Source: JBAZWV01 sp964393325 (GTDB lineage Bacteria; Patescibacteriota; Patescibacteriia; 2-12-FULL-60-25). Taken from it: a stretch of DNA of 29,305 nucleotides. The first letter of the stretch is position 1. Each line of letters begins with the position of its first letter. The notes beneath the pieces were generated by a model. That model did no database searches. It worked only from the letters and a program-made list of their open reading frames with translations, and was not told where the DNA came from. Positions 29,251-29,305 of this stretch are shown here, in pieces. The position numbers and the translations under genes were made by a program. Where the stretch lies: assembly GCA_964393325.1 (NCBI GenBank), contig CAYMTE010000014.1:1-29305 (forward strand), written 5' to 3'.

Positions 29251-29305
29251 TGGTTGCGGGGGCCGGACTTGAACCGGCGACCTCCAGGTTATGGGCCTGG
29301 CGAGC
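29251..29305 (-). tRNA. Initiator-type tRNA-Met (CAU) with C33, cut by the window edge
   Basis: Minus strand, 5' part outside the window. The visible 3' portion ends with encoded CCA and contains T arm GCCGG-TTCAAGT-CCGGC and acceptor 3' strand CCCCGCA-A, giving A72, the initiator feature that mismatches position 1. These match E. coli fMet in that region. The anticodon stem is CCAGG/CCTGG with loop CCCATAA, anticodon CAU (29293-29291). Two unusual points: position 33 is C instead of U, and the inner stem is A29-U41, G30-C40, G31-C39 rather than three G-C pairs. Confidence 0.85.

Noticed and set aside
1..29305. Recoded genetic code (TGA as Gly)
   Set aside because: Several clear genes (HIT, recO, scpA, scpB, carboxypeptidase) end at TGA exactly where homologues end.

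Overview
The window looks like a chromosomal segment of a Candidate Phyla Radiation (Patescibacteria) bacterium with moderately high GC. The reasons are a long, tightly packed ribosomal-protein operon that lacks rpmD (L30) between rpsE and rplO, an aspartyl-tRNA synthetase that appears to lack the bacterial GAD insertion, many short intergenic gaps and start/stop overlaps, and several proteins with no recognisable family. TGA is used as a stop by many clear genes, so the code is standard and the recoded Gracilibacteria/Absconditabacteria are excluded. The exact lineage cannot be fixed from the window.

Layout. 1-663: 3' part of a HIT-family gene with its terminator, then a 66-nt tRNA-Thr(GGU)-like element followed by a possible small RNA whose predicted 5' end is complementary to the tRNA-like anticodon arm. 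662-2658 (minus): Nudix hydrolase, then an SPFH/band-7 membrane protein gene with a downstream hypothetical gene. 2767-3126: small protein with a Phd/YefM-like N-terminus. 3182-15361: one long plus-strand unit, tuf-rpsJ-[352-nt structured gap]-rplC-rplD-rplW-rplB-rpsS-rplV-rpsC-rplP-rpmC-rpsQ-rplN-rplX-rplE-rpsN(Zn)-rpsH-rplF-rplR-rpsE-rplO-secY, ending in tandem terminators. 15408-18674: polytopic membrane protein, adk, a 91-bp dispersed-type repeat, map, ruvX/yqgF, recO. 18765-25421: hypothetical protein, asnS, a dihydroorotate-dehydrogenase-like flavoprotein, two exported proteins of unknown function and aspS. 25433-25783 (minus): hypothetical gene convergent with aspS. 25861-29217: scpA-scpB-D,D-carboxypeptidase-GT4 glycosyltransferase, joined by 4-bp start/stop overlaps. 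The right edge holds most of a minus-strand initiator-type tRNA-Met whose U33 is replaced by C.

The genes mostly serve translation: elongation factor, ribosomal proteins, Sec translocon, methionine aminopeptidase, two aminoacyl-tRNA synthetases, two tRNA or tRNA-like genes. Added to these are chromosome maintenance (ScpAB, RecO, RuvX) and cell-envelope functions (carboxypeptidase, glycosyltransferase).

The strongest candidates for something undescribed are the tRNA-like/antisense pair at 476-663, the structured rplC leader with inverted heptanucleotide repeats at 4849-5200, and the C33 initiator tRNA. No CRISPR array, prophage, transposase or integrase was seen. All folds, promoters and family calls were made by eye without database search.
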